From Deltaproteobacteria bacterium (GTDB taxonomy: Bacteria > Desulfobacterota > Syntrophobacteria > Syntrophobacterales > Syntrophobacteraceae): 64,000 bases of DNA. The translations under genes were made by a program, and so were the position numbers. Shown one piece after another: positions 16,929-24,795 of the stretch (position 1 is its first letter; each line of letters starts with the position of its first letter). The stretch is from the NCBI GenBank assembly GCA_021777755.1, contig JAJYDE010000002.1:1-64000 (forward strand), in the 5' to 3' direction. A model generated the notes under the pieces. It was not told where the DNA came from. It ran no database searches and saw only the letters and a program-made list of their open reading frames with translations.

Positions 16929-17439
16929 GTTGCAGCAGGAAGCCTTGTCCAAGACTGGGTGCCAGAGGGTTTTTGAGGACAAAGTAAGCGACACACGAGC
17001 CGACCGGCCCGGCTTGACCAAGGCGATGGAAATGCTGCGCGAGGGCGATACACTGGTGGTCTGGAAGCTGGATCGCTTGGGCCGTAGCGTCAAGCAATTG
17101 TTCGATCTGGTCGGCGAACTGCACAAGCAGGGCATCCAATTCAAGAGCTTGACCGACGCCATTGATACCGGCACGCCATCTGGCCGATTCTTCTTTCACG
17201 TTATGGCCAGCCTCGCCGAGATGGAACGTGAGCTCATCGTCGAACGCACCCGCGCTGGGCTGGATGTAGCCCGTCAGCTTGGCCGCAAGGGCGGTCGCAA
17301 GCCCAAGATGACCAACAGCAAAATCGAGTCGGCCAAGAAGCTGCTAGCCAGCGGCACTCCTCCGAGGGATGTGGCCAAGAACCTGGGCGTGTCAATTCCA
17401 ACGCTGTACCGTTGGGTGCCTGCCTCTGCGCACGCTTAA
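16882..17439 (+). CDS. tnpR: Serine recombinase (Tn3-type resolvase/invertase family)
   Basis: A 185-residue serine recombinase. Start ATG 16882 gives MLIGYARVSTQDQNLELQQE with the catalytic Ser in ARVST. The catalytic Arg-rich segments KLDRLGRSVKQL and ASLAEMERELIVERTRAGL are intact, and the C-terminal helix-turn-helix reads GTPPRDVAKNLGVSIPTLYRW. It is full length and probably active. Its stop is inside the right terminal inverted repeat, exactly as expected for the end gene of a compact Tn3 derivative. It overlaps the end of the SLOG-like frame by 47 bases. Confidence 0.95.
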   Translation: MLIGYARVSTQDQNLELQQEALSKTGCQRVFEDKVSDTRADRPGLTKAMEMLREGDTLVVWKLDRLGRSVKQLFDLVGELHKQGIQFKSLTDAIDTGTPSGRFFFHVMASLAEMERELIVERTRAGLDVARQLGRKGGRKPKMTNSKIESAKKLLASGTPPRDVAKNLGVSIPTLYRWVPASAHA

Positions 17440-17471
17440 CGTGCTATTATTTCCGTTTCCTGAGCAGACCC
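17434..17471. repeat. Tn3-family terminal inverted repeat (right end)
   Basis: Read on the minus strand the 38 bases start GGGTCTGCTCAGGAAACGGA and continue AATAATAGCACGTTAAGC, matching the Tn3-family terminal repeat pattern (GGGG, CTCAGAAAACGGAAAA, AGCACG). It overlaps the tnpR stop codon. No matching left repeat is found because the left end with most of tnpA is deleted, so no target duplication can be identified. Confidence 0.85.
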
Positions 17472-17564
17472 ATAGTTGCAAAACCGGGGATACAGCTCTT
17501 CTGTGGATTTTGTCCTTTCAGCACCATCCCCCAGCCCTGTCTTGAATTCTACCCGATGAAATTT

Positions 17565-18317
17565 CTACACCCCGTCGCGCCAGGTTGCGATTTTCCCATG
17601 AAAGCGGCGCGGATCGTTTTTCAAAATGGCGACCAGAGCGCGCGCCGGGACTTCCGCCGACAGAATCTCCCCCTTTCTTTTAAAAGCTGAAAATTCCTCC
17701 CGCAGCCGATCGGCCCCCTTGCCCGCGGAGTTGAACACACCGCGAACCATCGGCGTATCGACCACCCCGGGACGAAACACCATGGAGACGACCTGCGGGG
17801 TCTCGGCGGCAAGCTGGCGCACAAGATGCTCCTCGGCGGCTTTGGCGGCGCAGTAGGCGCCCATTCCCGGCATGACCCTCTCGGCGGCCCCCGAGCCGAA
17901 AAAAACCGCCACACCTCCGCCCGATTCGATGAGCCGCGGAAAGGCCGCCCTCGCCATCTCGAAGCTCGCCGTTACGCTTGCTTCGAATATTTCCCTGAAC
18001 TTTTCCGCGCAAAGCTCATGGACCACGGGCCCCGGGCCAAGAACACCGGCCGCGTGAATAAACCCGCGGAAGTTTCCAAGGCCGAGCGCCTTTTCCACAA
18101 GCGCCTCCGAACCCCCCGCCGCCTGCGCAGGCCCTGCCACAACCTCCACCCGCGCACCCTTTTTTGCGCATTCCTCCCCGATCCGTTCGAGAGCTTCCTT
18201 GCCCCGGGCATTCAAAACAAGCCCGGCCACCTCGGAGGAAAGCTCAAGGGCCAAAGCCCTGCCCAACCCCCCGGAGGCCCCCGTCAGTATGAAAGTCTTG
18301 TCCGCAATCGAGCTCAT
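17565..18317 (-). CDS. Short-chain dehydrogenase/reductase
   Basis: A 250-residue NAD(P)-dependent classical SDR. The cofactor motif TGASGGLGRALALEL is at the N-terminus, the structural Asn region is replaced by FIHAAGVLGPGP, and the catalytic Tyr-x3-Lys is YCAAK with Ser at GSGAAERV. I use the ATG at 18317, which has AAAGGAG six to seven bases upstream. It is closest in look to the benzil-reductase-like SDR group. The substrate cannot be inferred, and it stands alone between the transposon relic and glgB. Confidence 0.9.
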   Translation of the reverse strand: MSSIADKTFILTGASGGLGRALALELSSEVAGLVLNARGKEALERIGEECAKKGARVEVVAGPAQAAGGSEALVEKALGLGNFRGFIHAAGVLGPGPVVHELCAEKFREIFEASVTASFEMARAAFPRLIESGGGVAVFFGSGAAERVMPGMGAYCAAKAAEEHLVRQLAAETPQVVSMVFRPGVVDTPMVRGVFNSAGKGADRLREEFSAFKRKGEILSAEVPARALVAILKNDPRRFHGKIATWRDGV

Positions 18318-18474
18318 TCTTTTCTCCTTTCGCTCCAAAGCTTTAGTTGAAGTTAATCAGCAGCGATTGCTCCCACGGCTTTTTGTCGTTTGCATTCCCG
18401 CGCTAAAATCTTTAGATTGAACGGGATTTATGCTCGAGGGCCTCCAAACATCCTGATCGCGGAAGGAATAAAGC

Positions 18475-20406
18475 ATGGGAAACCCCGTCGTCAGCCACGG
18501 CTTCAGTCTGCTAACCGAGCACGACTCCTATCTTTTCAAGGAAGGCAGCCACTTCCGGCTCTATGAAAAGCTCGGATCGCACCTGGCCACCGTCGCCGGA
18601 AAGCCGGGCGTCTATTTCGCGGTGTGGGCGCCCAACGCCGAAAGCGTCTCGGTAATAGGGGATTTCAATTTCTGGGATAACCGCGCCCATCCACTGGCGC
18701 CCAGATGGGACGGCTCTGGAATCTGGGAAGGTTTTATCACCGAACTCGGGCAGGGAGCCATATACAAATATCACATCGTCTCCAGGGAAAACGGCTACAG
18801 TGTCGATAAGGGCGATCCGTTCGCCAGGCACTGGGAAACGCCCCCCAAAACCGGTTCCATTATCTGGGAGACCGATTACCAATGGAACGACGCCACATGG
18901 ATGGCCGGAAGGGCGAAAAATAACGCCCTGGATGCCCCCCACTGCGTCTACGAACTCCATCTGGGCTCCTGGATGCGCTCCCCCCAAGACCCCGACCGCT
19001 GGATGAGCTACCAAGAGATCTCCGAACACCTTCCCGGGTACATAAAAGAGATGGGCTTCACCCATGTCGAATTTCTTCCGGTCATGGAGCACCCCTTCTA
19101 CGGTTCCTGGGGCTACCAGACCACCGGCTACTTCGCTCCCACCTCCCGCTACGGTACGCCCGGGGATTTCATGCACCTCATCGACGTGCTGCACCAAAAC
19201 GGAATCGGCGTCATTTTGGACTGGGTTCCCTCGCATTTCCCGAGCGATGAATTCGCCCTCACATTTTTCGACGGCACATACCTTTTCGAACACCAGGACC
19301 CCCAGAAAGGCTTCCACCCCGAGTGGAACAGCTACATCTTCAACCACGGCCGCTACGAAGTGCAGGCCTTTCTCATCAGCAGCGCCCTTTTCTGGCTCGA
19401 CAAGTATCACGCCGACGGACTGCGGGTCGACGCCGTGGCCTCGATGCTCTACCTCGACTACGCCCGAAAAGAGGGCGAATGGACCCCCAACATGCACGGA
19501 GGCAAGGAAAACCTGGAGGCGATCCATTTCATAAAACGCTTCAATGAAGCCGTCTACACCCAGTTTCCAGACGTCCAGACAATCGCCGAGGAATCCACCT
19601 CCTGGGCCATGGTGTCAAGACCCGCCTACCTCGGAGGCCTCGGGTTCGGCATGAAGTGGAATATGGGCTGGATGCACGATACCCTCGACTATTTTTCCAA
19701 AAACTCCATCTTCAGAAAATTCCATCAAAACCTTCTCACCTTCAATCTCTGGTATGCCTTTTTCGAAAATTTCATCCTTCCCCTCTCCCACGACGAAGTA
19801 GTCTACGGCAAAGGATCGCTGCTGCGTAAAATGCCCGGTGACGACTGGCAAAAATTCGCCAATCTCAGGCTGCTTTTCGGCTACATGTTCGGCCAGCCCG
19901 GCAAGAAACTCATCTTCATGGGGGGTGAAATCGCCGACTGGAACGAATGGTACCATGAAAGAGGCTTGTGCTGGCCTCTGCTCGAAAACCCCGCCCACAG
20001 GGGAATCCAAAACTGGGTCCGCGACTTGAACCGCACCTATTGCCGCGAACCCGCGATGCATCAACTCGACTTCAGCCCGGAAGGCTTCGAATGGGTCGAC
20101 TTCCGCGACGCGGACTCAAGCGTGATCGCCTTCCTGAGGAAACCCTCGACCAGCGGGGCCGGCCTGATATTTGCCGCCGCAAACTTCACCCCGGTGCCCC
20201 GCGTCGGCTATCGATTCGGTGTCCCCGCCCCCGGCCACTGGAGCGAAATCCTTAACAGCGACGCAAAGGACTACGGCGGCTCGGGCTACGGCAACTTCGG
20301 CGGCCTCGAAGCGGCCCCCGTCCCAAGCCATGGCCATCCGTTCTCTCTTTCACTGACTCTGCCGCCGCTTGGCATGGTGTTTTTCAAAAACGAAAACAGG
20401 GACTAG
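18475..20406 (+). CDS. glgB: 1,4-alpha-glucan branching enzyme
   Basis: A 643-residue GH13 branching enzyme that introduces alpha-1,6 branches into glycogen. An N-terminal CBM48 domain (VYFAVWAPNAESVSVIGDFNFWD) is followed by the catalytic barrel. The catalytic residues are visible: nucleophile Asp in DGLRVDAVASMLYLDY, acid/base Glu in TIAEESTSW and transition-state Asp in LPLSHDEVVYGKGS. The C-terminal all-beta domain ends in FSLSLTLPPLGMVFF. It lacks the extra N-terminal N1 module of the E. coli enzyme, as in many short GlgB. GGAAGG precedes the ATG. No other glycogen genes are adjacent. Confidence 0.97.
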   Translation: MGNPVVSHGFSLLTEHDSYLFKEGSHFRLYEKLGSHLATVAGKPGVYFAVWAPNAESVSVIGDFNFWDNRAHPLAPRWDGSGIWEGFITELGQGAIYKYHIVSRENGYSVDKGDPFARHWETPPKTGSIIWETDYQWNDATWMAGRAKNNALDAPHCVYELHLGSWMRSPQDPDRWMSYQEISEHLPGYIKEMGFTHVEFLPVMEHPFYGSWGYQTTGYFAPTSRYGTPGDFMHLIDVLHQNGIGVILDWVPSHFPSDEFALTFFDGTYLFEHQDPQKGFHPEWNSYIFNHGRYEVQAFLISSALFWLDKYHADGLRVDAVASMLYLDYARKEGEWTPNMHGGKENLEAIHFIKRFNEAVYTQFPDVQTIAEESTSWAMVSRPAYLGGLGFGMKWNMGWMHDTLDYFSKNSIFRKFHQNLLTFNLWYAFFENFILPLSHDEVVYGKGSLLRKMPGDDWQKFANLRLLFGYMFGQPGKKLIFMGGEIADWNEWYHERGLCWPLLENPAHRGIQNWVRDLNRTYCREPAMHQLDFSPEGFEWVDFRDADSSVIAFLRKPSTSGAGLIFAAANFTPVPRVGYRFGVPAPGHWSEILNSDAKDYGGSGYGNFGGLEAAPVPSHGHPFSLSLTLPPLGMVFFKNENRD

Positions 20407-20462
20407 ACGGCTCGCGCCAATAGGGGGCGGACCGAACAAAAGGAGCCCACCCGCCTTATCGG

Positions 20463-20885
20463 TCAATGCACGGCGGTTCCGGGCCCGGACCGGATCCTGT
20501 GCCACAGGGCGAAGGATGCCTCCTTTACGGCTTCCAGCACCACCCGAACCGCGCCGGCTATCTCTTCCTCCTTCGCCCCCTTTACGATCTGGTGCTCGGC
20601 TATCTTCAAAGACCTCTTTTGCGTGATCGCCTCCAGAATACCGCCGCACTCGCGGTCCCGCGTGACATCGATGCCCTCGGCAAACAAGAAATTGACCAAC
20701 TCCCCTCCATCGGTCACAATGAACAGATCCTCTCTTTCCCCCACCCTGCGCACATGCACCTCGATCCGCTCATTGTCGGGAAATACCCAGTCGGTTCTAA
20801 TCAAAAACCCGCCGCCCGTCGGCGAAACATCCCAACCTTGAAAAAAATCCTCCGCAAGCGCCTCTAAAATTTCATTTTCATCCAT
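20463..20885 (-). CDS. DUF1828-like hypothetical protein
   Basis: A 140-residue protein starting at ATG 20885, which has GGGAG at the right distance. The central part (FLIRTDWVFPDNERIEVHVRR and LFIVTDGGELVNFLFAEGIDV) has the pattern of DUF1828 proteins: a beta-rich unit with the TDGG motif, followed by a helical C-terminus. DUF1828 genes are often found in prophages and near restriction or defence genes. Here it is alone, convergent with glgB. Function unknown. Confidence 0.65.
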   Translation of the reverse strand: MDENEILEALAEDFFQGWDVSPTGGGFLIRTDWVFPDNERIEVHVRRVGEREDLFIVTDGGELVNFLFAEGIDVTRDRECGGILEAITQKRSLKIAEHQIVKGAKEEEIAGAVRVVLEAVKEASFALWHRIRSGPGTAVH

Positions 20886-21297
20886 CCGCATTCTCCCGGG
20901 TCAAAGTGTGTGATTTTGCTTTCTTGATCCAATAAGTAACAAATTTGACTCATTTGCGCGGCGTGAAACATTTTCGTAACATGCCCGCCCCCTACTCGGA
21001 AAAAAACTATCAGCCCGCGGGCGCATTTTGATTGTCCCAAACCCCCTTATTTCAGTATCTTATCGCCCGGCGCGAAAAACCCTCGGGAATCATCTCCCTG
21101 TCGGGGCTCCGTTGGCCTGAAACCTGCTCAATAAATTCCACGTCACCGTGCAGTAAGCTCCATCAGGACTATAATGGCACGGGAAAAGCGGTGCCGGTTT
21201 ACCGGAGCGAGGCGGGCTCTTCATGCCGTGCGACCTGGACACGCCGAAAAAAAGAACCGACCTATTCTACAGCTTTAATCATGAAAGGGGCAAATCA
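20886..21297. other. Intergenic region upstream of porin gene
   Basis: About 410 bases with no supported gene. It holds a sigma54-like sequence at 21175-21189 and presumably the promoters for the porin gene and the DUF1828-like gene. Confidence 0.5.
21175..21189 (+). promoter_or_regulatory. Possible sigma54 (-24/-12) promoter element
   Basis: TGGCACGGGAAAAGC has a perfect -24 element (TGGCAC) and a correctly spaced GC at -12, but AA instead of the usual TT before the GC. It is about 110 bases upstream of the porin start. Weak candidate only. Confidence 0.25.
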
Positions 21298-22176
21298 ATG
21301 CGTTCGATCCGAATCACAAAAACCCGTCCATTTCCGCTTCTGTTTCTGACCCTTTTTTCCTTCCTGACCTGCGCGGTGCTTTCGCCCGCGGCGCGCGCAG
21401 ACGATTCGAGCGTGCCAACGGGCAGCTTTTCCACCGATATTCTGAGCCAGTACATTTTCCGAGGTCTGGCCAACAGTGACGGCAGCGCCGTCATCGAACC
21501 CTCCTTCACGGCCACCTGGGAAGGCTTTTCCGCTAATATCTGGGGCAACTTCGATACCTCGCGCCACAGCGCCAATTCTTTTCTGCCCATGGGAAACGAG
21601 GAGGGCAACTCCAAATGGAGCGAGACCGATTTCACCTTTTCCTATACCAAGGAGCTCGCCAAAAATTTTTCGGTGCTGATTGGAAACGTCTACTACGGCC
21701 TTCAGTCTCCCTTGGGCTATGGCCCCTTTTTAAACCAGGATGAAGACGAACTCTTCGGCGGGGTGAGCTACAATTTCCCGTGGCTTACGGTGGCCTTTAC
21801 AACTTACGGCGAGGTCATCCATTCCTATGACGAGTATTTCGAACTCGACCTGAGCAAGGTCATTCCGGTCCCCTTTCTCGATTGGGTGTGCAAGGGAACC
21901 ACTCTCAACCTGGGAACAAGCTTCGGCTACCTCATTTTGAACCACGACACCAACACGCTGGCCCTGGACGGCAGAACCGGGAGCTTTTCGGATTTCGACA
22001 CCTGCCTTTTGGACGCGGCCTTGGCTTTCCCGGTCAACAAATGGCTGTCGGTTTCACCTAAAATCGGCCTCTGGCTGCCGCTTACGAGCAAGGCCAATGA
22101 TTACCTGGAAGCCAATTCGCTGGATCAGAAGGCAATTCACTTCTACGGCGGCATCAATCTGACCGCCACTTTTTAA
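21298..22176 (+). CDS. Outer-membrane beta-barrel protein, putative porin
   Basis: A 292-residue secreted protein; ATG 21298 is preceded by GAAAGGGG. The signal peptide (FPLLFLTLFSFLTCAVLSPAARA) ends near residue 35. The mature protein consists of alternating amphipathic strands (GSFSTDILSQYIFRGLANSDG, FSANIWGNFDTS, NFSVLIGNVYYGLQ) and ends with Phe (GINLTATF), the classic outer-membrane terminal strand. The opening SQYIFRG is similar to TorF/TIGR02001-type putative porins. The transported substrate is unknown. A stem-loop lies 31 bases after the stop. Confidence 0.8.
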   Translation: MRSIRITKTRPFPLLFLTLFSFLTCAVLSPAARADDSSVPTGSFSTDILSQYIFRGLANSDGSAVIEPSFTATWEGFSANIWGNFDTSRHSANSFLPMGNEEGNSKWSETDFTFSYTKELAKNFSVLIGNVYYGLQSPLGYGPFLNQDEDELFGGVSYNFPWLTVAFTTYGEVIHSYDEYFELDLSKVIPVPFLDWVCKGTTLNLGTSFGYLILNHDTNTLALDGRTGSFSDFDTCLLDAALAFPVNKWLSVSPKIGLWLPLTSKANDYLEANSLDQKAIHFYGGINLTATF

Positions 22177-22207
22177 AAGTCGCGAAAAACGGGGGCAAGC
22201 CTCCTCG

Positions 22208-22236
22208 GAATGCCGGTCGCAACGCGTCCGGCATTC
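22208..22236 (+). terminator. Stem-loop after porin gene
   Basis: GAATGCCGG and CCGGCATTC form a perfect nine-base-pair stem with an eleven-base loop. No T run follows, so it may be a weak or factor-dependent terminator or a mRNA-stabilising hairpin. Confidence 0.5.
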
Positions 22237-22331
22237 TGGCGGGGCCGCCCCCCTCCGGCAAATCTCACCTCTTTCCGACACCTTTTATCCTGCCGCCCTC
22301 ATTCCCGCCGAAAAAGTTTCGGTGAACTTTC

Positions 22332-22350
22332 AATCATTATCATCATGATT
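22332..22350. promoter_or_regulatory. Fur-box-like 9-1-9 palindrome
   Basis: AATCATTAT-C-ATCATGATT is a 9-1-9 inverted repeat with eight of nine positions matching, close in layout and sequence to the iron-regulator Fur box. It lies about 95 bases upstream of the FecR-domain gene. Control by Fur is an inference. Confidence 0.4.
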
Positions 22351-22443
22351 ATTGTATTGCAAATTGGCCGCCGGTGATAGCGCGGGACCGGCAGCGGGGC
22401 CACGGCCGCCCACCGATTCGCTCTTCCGGAAGGAGTAAAGCCC

Positions 22444-24666
22444 ATGCACAGTCAAATGAAACGATGGGGCTCGGCTCTCATCATCCTTGCAGCCTTCGCC
22501 ACTTTATCGCCGGCAGCCAGGGCAACGGCACCGCAGGCTCAGGTCCTTGTCGGACGCATCTCCTTCATCGATGGTCAGTTGCTCAGATATGTCCCGGAGA
22601 TCAAGGACTGGGTCCTTGTCAGGCGGAATTCTCCCTTCGGCTTGAATGACGCTCTGTATTCGGGCGATTCCGCCAGGGCCGAATTCATTTTCCCCAACGG
22701 CCTGCTGGCCAGGATCGGTTCCGGAACTCAAATCCAGCTGATCGCTATCAAGGAAAACGCCTCTGAAATAGACCTGGCCTCCGGAATTGCGCGCTTTTAC
22801 AACCGCAACCCCGAGGGGATGCTCAAGGTCACCACCCCCTTTGGCTATATCCTCGCTCAACCCGGTTCCATATTCGATCTCTACGTCGGTAACGATTCGG
22901 TTGAAGCTATCGATCTGAACGGGCGGATCGACTACATTCAGCAAAGCGACAATTCCTCCTATGAACTCACCCCCGGCGGGCCATCCATTATCGCCGATGC
23001 CAGTCGGGTTTCAAGCGGCGACGCCGCGGTTGACGCGACCTGGGACGACTGGAACACCGAACGTGATTCCCTGCTTGCAAAAAGAATCGATGAAGACAGA
23101 AACGGCCAATCCTTCAGATACCTGCCCCCTCAGCTCGCTTATGACGCCCCGGACCTGGACCGGGCCGGCAGATGGGAGCGGGTCAACTACCAGGGACAAT
23201 ACCGCCAATTCTGGCGGCCGACCGGCGTTTCAAGTTCCTGGCAACCCTTTACTGTCGGCAGATGGACCGACTACTACGGAGATCAGGTCTGGGTGCCCGA
23301 CGAACCCTTCGGCTACGTGACCAGCCATTACGGCAACTGGCTCCTCGTCAACGGCGGCTGGTACTGGGCGCCGCCGGTCCCCGTCGGAGCAGCCGTTTCG
23401 GGCCCCGACCTCGCTTTTGGCTGGTATCCGGGCAGGGTCGCCTGGATAGGGTCGGGTCAAGATATCGGCTGGGTGCCCCTGGCCCCCGATGAACCCTACT
23501 ACGCCCGTCATTACTGGGGTCCGGCCGCTGTCGTGGTAAGCGCCGCTCAGGCCGTTCCCATCGCCATAGCCGGCCTTGCGTTCGCCTCCGCCGCGGTGAT
23601 AGTGCCCCAGAGCGCCTTCTATTCGGTTAACAACTACAGTTCCGTTAGAGTCACAAATATCAACAAAACGACCATAATCAACAACTACCACGCCGCGCCG
23701 GTGGTAAACAACAGGGTTTTCAAAAACTATCGCAACACCAACGCCAGATTCAATTTTGTCAATGAGACCCCGACGGTGAAACCCTATGTTGCCGTAGACA
23801 AAAGAATAATAAAAAACAACGAGGCCGCAAGCGCCGCGGCTTCGAAACTGACGGCCTCCACGCTAAGGCGCTCCGCCAACTCCGCAAAGCTGGCAAAACC
23901 GATGCCCGGGGGGACTGTGCCTCCCCCGGCGAAGCTCACGACCAAACTGGTTCCGGCAAACCAGGCCAAAGCGCCACAAAAGCAGGTTAAGTTCAAAACA
24001 CTTTCGATAAAGACAAAGACCAAACCCGCGAAAAGTTCGGCAGCCGCCCGACCCTCGGCGGCAAAATCGCCTGTCCGTGAGATCGCACCCCCCGCCCATG
24101 GTGTAACCCGACCGCCACCCGGGGAAACGGTGCCAAAACCCGTTCCGCACCCCGGACCGGCGCCCCGTCCTCCGGCAACGCGCCCCGCGCCTCCCGGGCG
24201 GGAAGTCCGGCCCCCCGCCACGCACCCCGGACGTCCGAGCCCGCCCCTACCGCCCGAAGCGCGTCCCGCACCTCCCGGCAGGCAAACACGACCACCCGGG
24301 ACGCGCAACGCACCCGAAAGGCCCGCCGAGCGCCCGCCCGCCATGCGCAATGTACCGCACGGGCGGCCGCCTCGTCCCCATCCGCCGGCGACGCGCCCCG
24401 CGCCCCCAAGACAAGAAGTCCGCCCCCCCGCCATGCACCCCGCACGCCCGGGACCGCCCCGACCGCCCCGGCCGCCCGAGGCGCGTCCCGCGCCTCCAGC
24501 AAAGAAAACAGCTCCGCCTGCTGTGCGCAACGCACCCGCAAGGCCCGCCGAGCGCCACCCCGCCATGCGCAATGCACGGCCCAAGCCCCCGGCCCGCCCC
24601 CATCCGCCCGCGGCCAGGCAGCCCCGGCCAGGGGAAAAAGGGCAACCTCCCGGCCAGCTCCGCTAA
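22444..24666 (+). CDS. FecR-domain exported protein with duplicated Pro-rich C-terminal tail
   Basis: A 740-residue exported protein; GAAGGAG lies just before the ATG. A signal peptide (ALIILAAFATLSPAARA) is followed by a FecR-like domain (about residues 35-160, LVGRISFIDGQLLRYVPE to LAQPGSIFDLYV), then a Trp/Tyr-rich region (about 230-370: WRPTGVSSSWQPFTVGRWTD, WVPDEPFGYVTSHYGNWLLV) typical of DUF6600-type proteins, and then a long Pro/Arg/Ala-rich tail. The tail contains two tandem units of about 71 residues. The FecR-like domain here is not an anti-sigma factor: there is no cytoplasmic part and no adjacent ECF sigma gene. It is probably periplasmic or surface-exposed, with a cell-wall-spanning tail. 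Confidence 0.85.
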   Translation: MHSQMKRWGSALIILAAFATLSPAARATAPQAQVLVGRISFIDGQLLRYVPEIKDWVLVRRNSPFGLNDALYSGDSARAEFIFPNGLLARIGSGTQIQLIAIKENASEIDLASGIARFYNRNPEGMLKVTTPFGYILAQPGSIFDLYVGNDSVEAIDLNGRIDYIQQSDNSSYELTPGGPSIIADASRVSSGDAAVDATWDDWNTERDSLLAKRIDEDRNGQSFRYLPPQLAYDAPDLDRAGRWERVNYQGQYRQFWRPTGVSSSWQPFTVGRWTDYYGDQVWVPDEPFGYVTSHYGNWLLVNGGWYWAPPVPVGAAVSGPDLAFGWYPGRVAWIGSGQDIGWVPLAPDEPYYARHYWGPAAVVVSAAQAVPIAIAGLAFASAAVIVPQSAFYSVNNYSSVRVTNINKTTIINNYHAAPVVNNRVFKNYRNTNARFNFVNETPTVKPYVAVDKRIIKNNEAASAAASKLTASTLRRSANSAKLAKPMPGGTVPPPAKLTTKLVPANQAKAPQKQVKFKTLSIKTKTKPAKSSAAARPSAAKSPVREIAPPAHGVTRPPPGETVPKPVPHPGPAPRPPATRPAPPGREVRPPATHPGRPSPPLPPEARPAPPGRQTRPPGTRNAPERPAERPPAMRNVPHGRPPRPHPPATRPAPPRQEVRPPAMHPARPGPPRPPRPPEARPAPPAKKTAPPAVRNAPARPAERHPAMRNARPKPPARPHPPAARQPRPGEKGQPPGQLR
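24178..24610 (+). repeat. Tandem duplication of about 213 bp within the FecR-domain gene
   Basis: The unit starting at 24178 (TRPAPPGREVRPPATHP...) recurs at 24391 (TRPAPPRQEVRPPAMHP...), a shift of exactly 71 codons. Both units contain EARPAPP, RNAP-RPAER-PAMRN and PHPPA in the same order. Each unit is itself made of shorter RPAPP/RPP repeats. Confidence 0.8.
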
Positions 24667-24696
24667 TTCAGTCGCGGCGCGCTTGGCTTCATAAAA

Positions 24697-24745
24697 GAAA
24701 CGGGCCGCCCGCCCCCCGACACGGGGGGGCCAGACGGCCCGTTTC
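24697..24745. terminator. Bidirectional stem-loop between convergent genes
   Basis: GAAACGGGCCG and CGGCCCGTTTC form an eleven-base-pair stem, with a GC-rich loop and A/T flanks. It lies between the converging FecR-domain and acyl-CoA synthetase genes, and the A/T ends of the stem could serve both directions. Confidence 0.75.
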
Positions 24746-24795
24746 GATCCCGGTTCACAAGATCGACTGCAACTCTTCATTCTTGCGGTTGCGGA

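Larger units (their letters stand above)
15634..17471. mobile_element. Decayed Tn3-family transposon
   Basis: The element consists of a truncated tnpA (minus), a broken phosphoribosyltransferase gene, a SLOG-like gene, an intact serine recombinase and the right terminal repeat. The left end is lost. It cannot transpose by itself. It was inserted between the SpoIIE-Mla operon promoter region and the SDR gene, and the passenger pair is its cargo. Confidence 0.8.

Noticed and set aside
23784-24584. 266-codon minus-strand frame opposite the FecR-domain tail
   Set aside because: Arises from the GC-rich Pro-repeat; Gly/Ala/Arg repeats only, no start signal.
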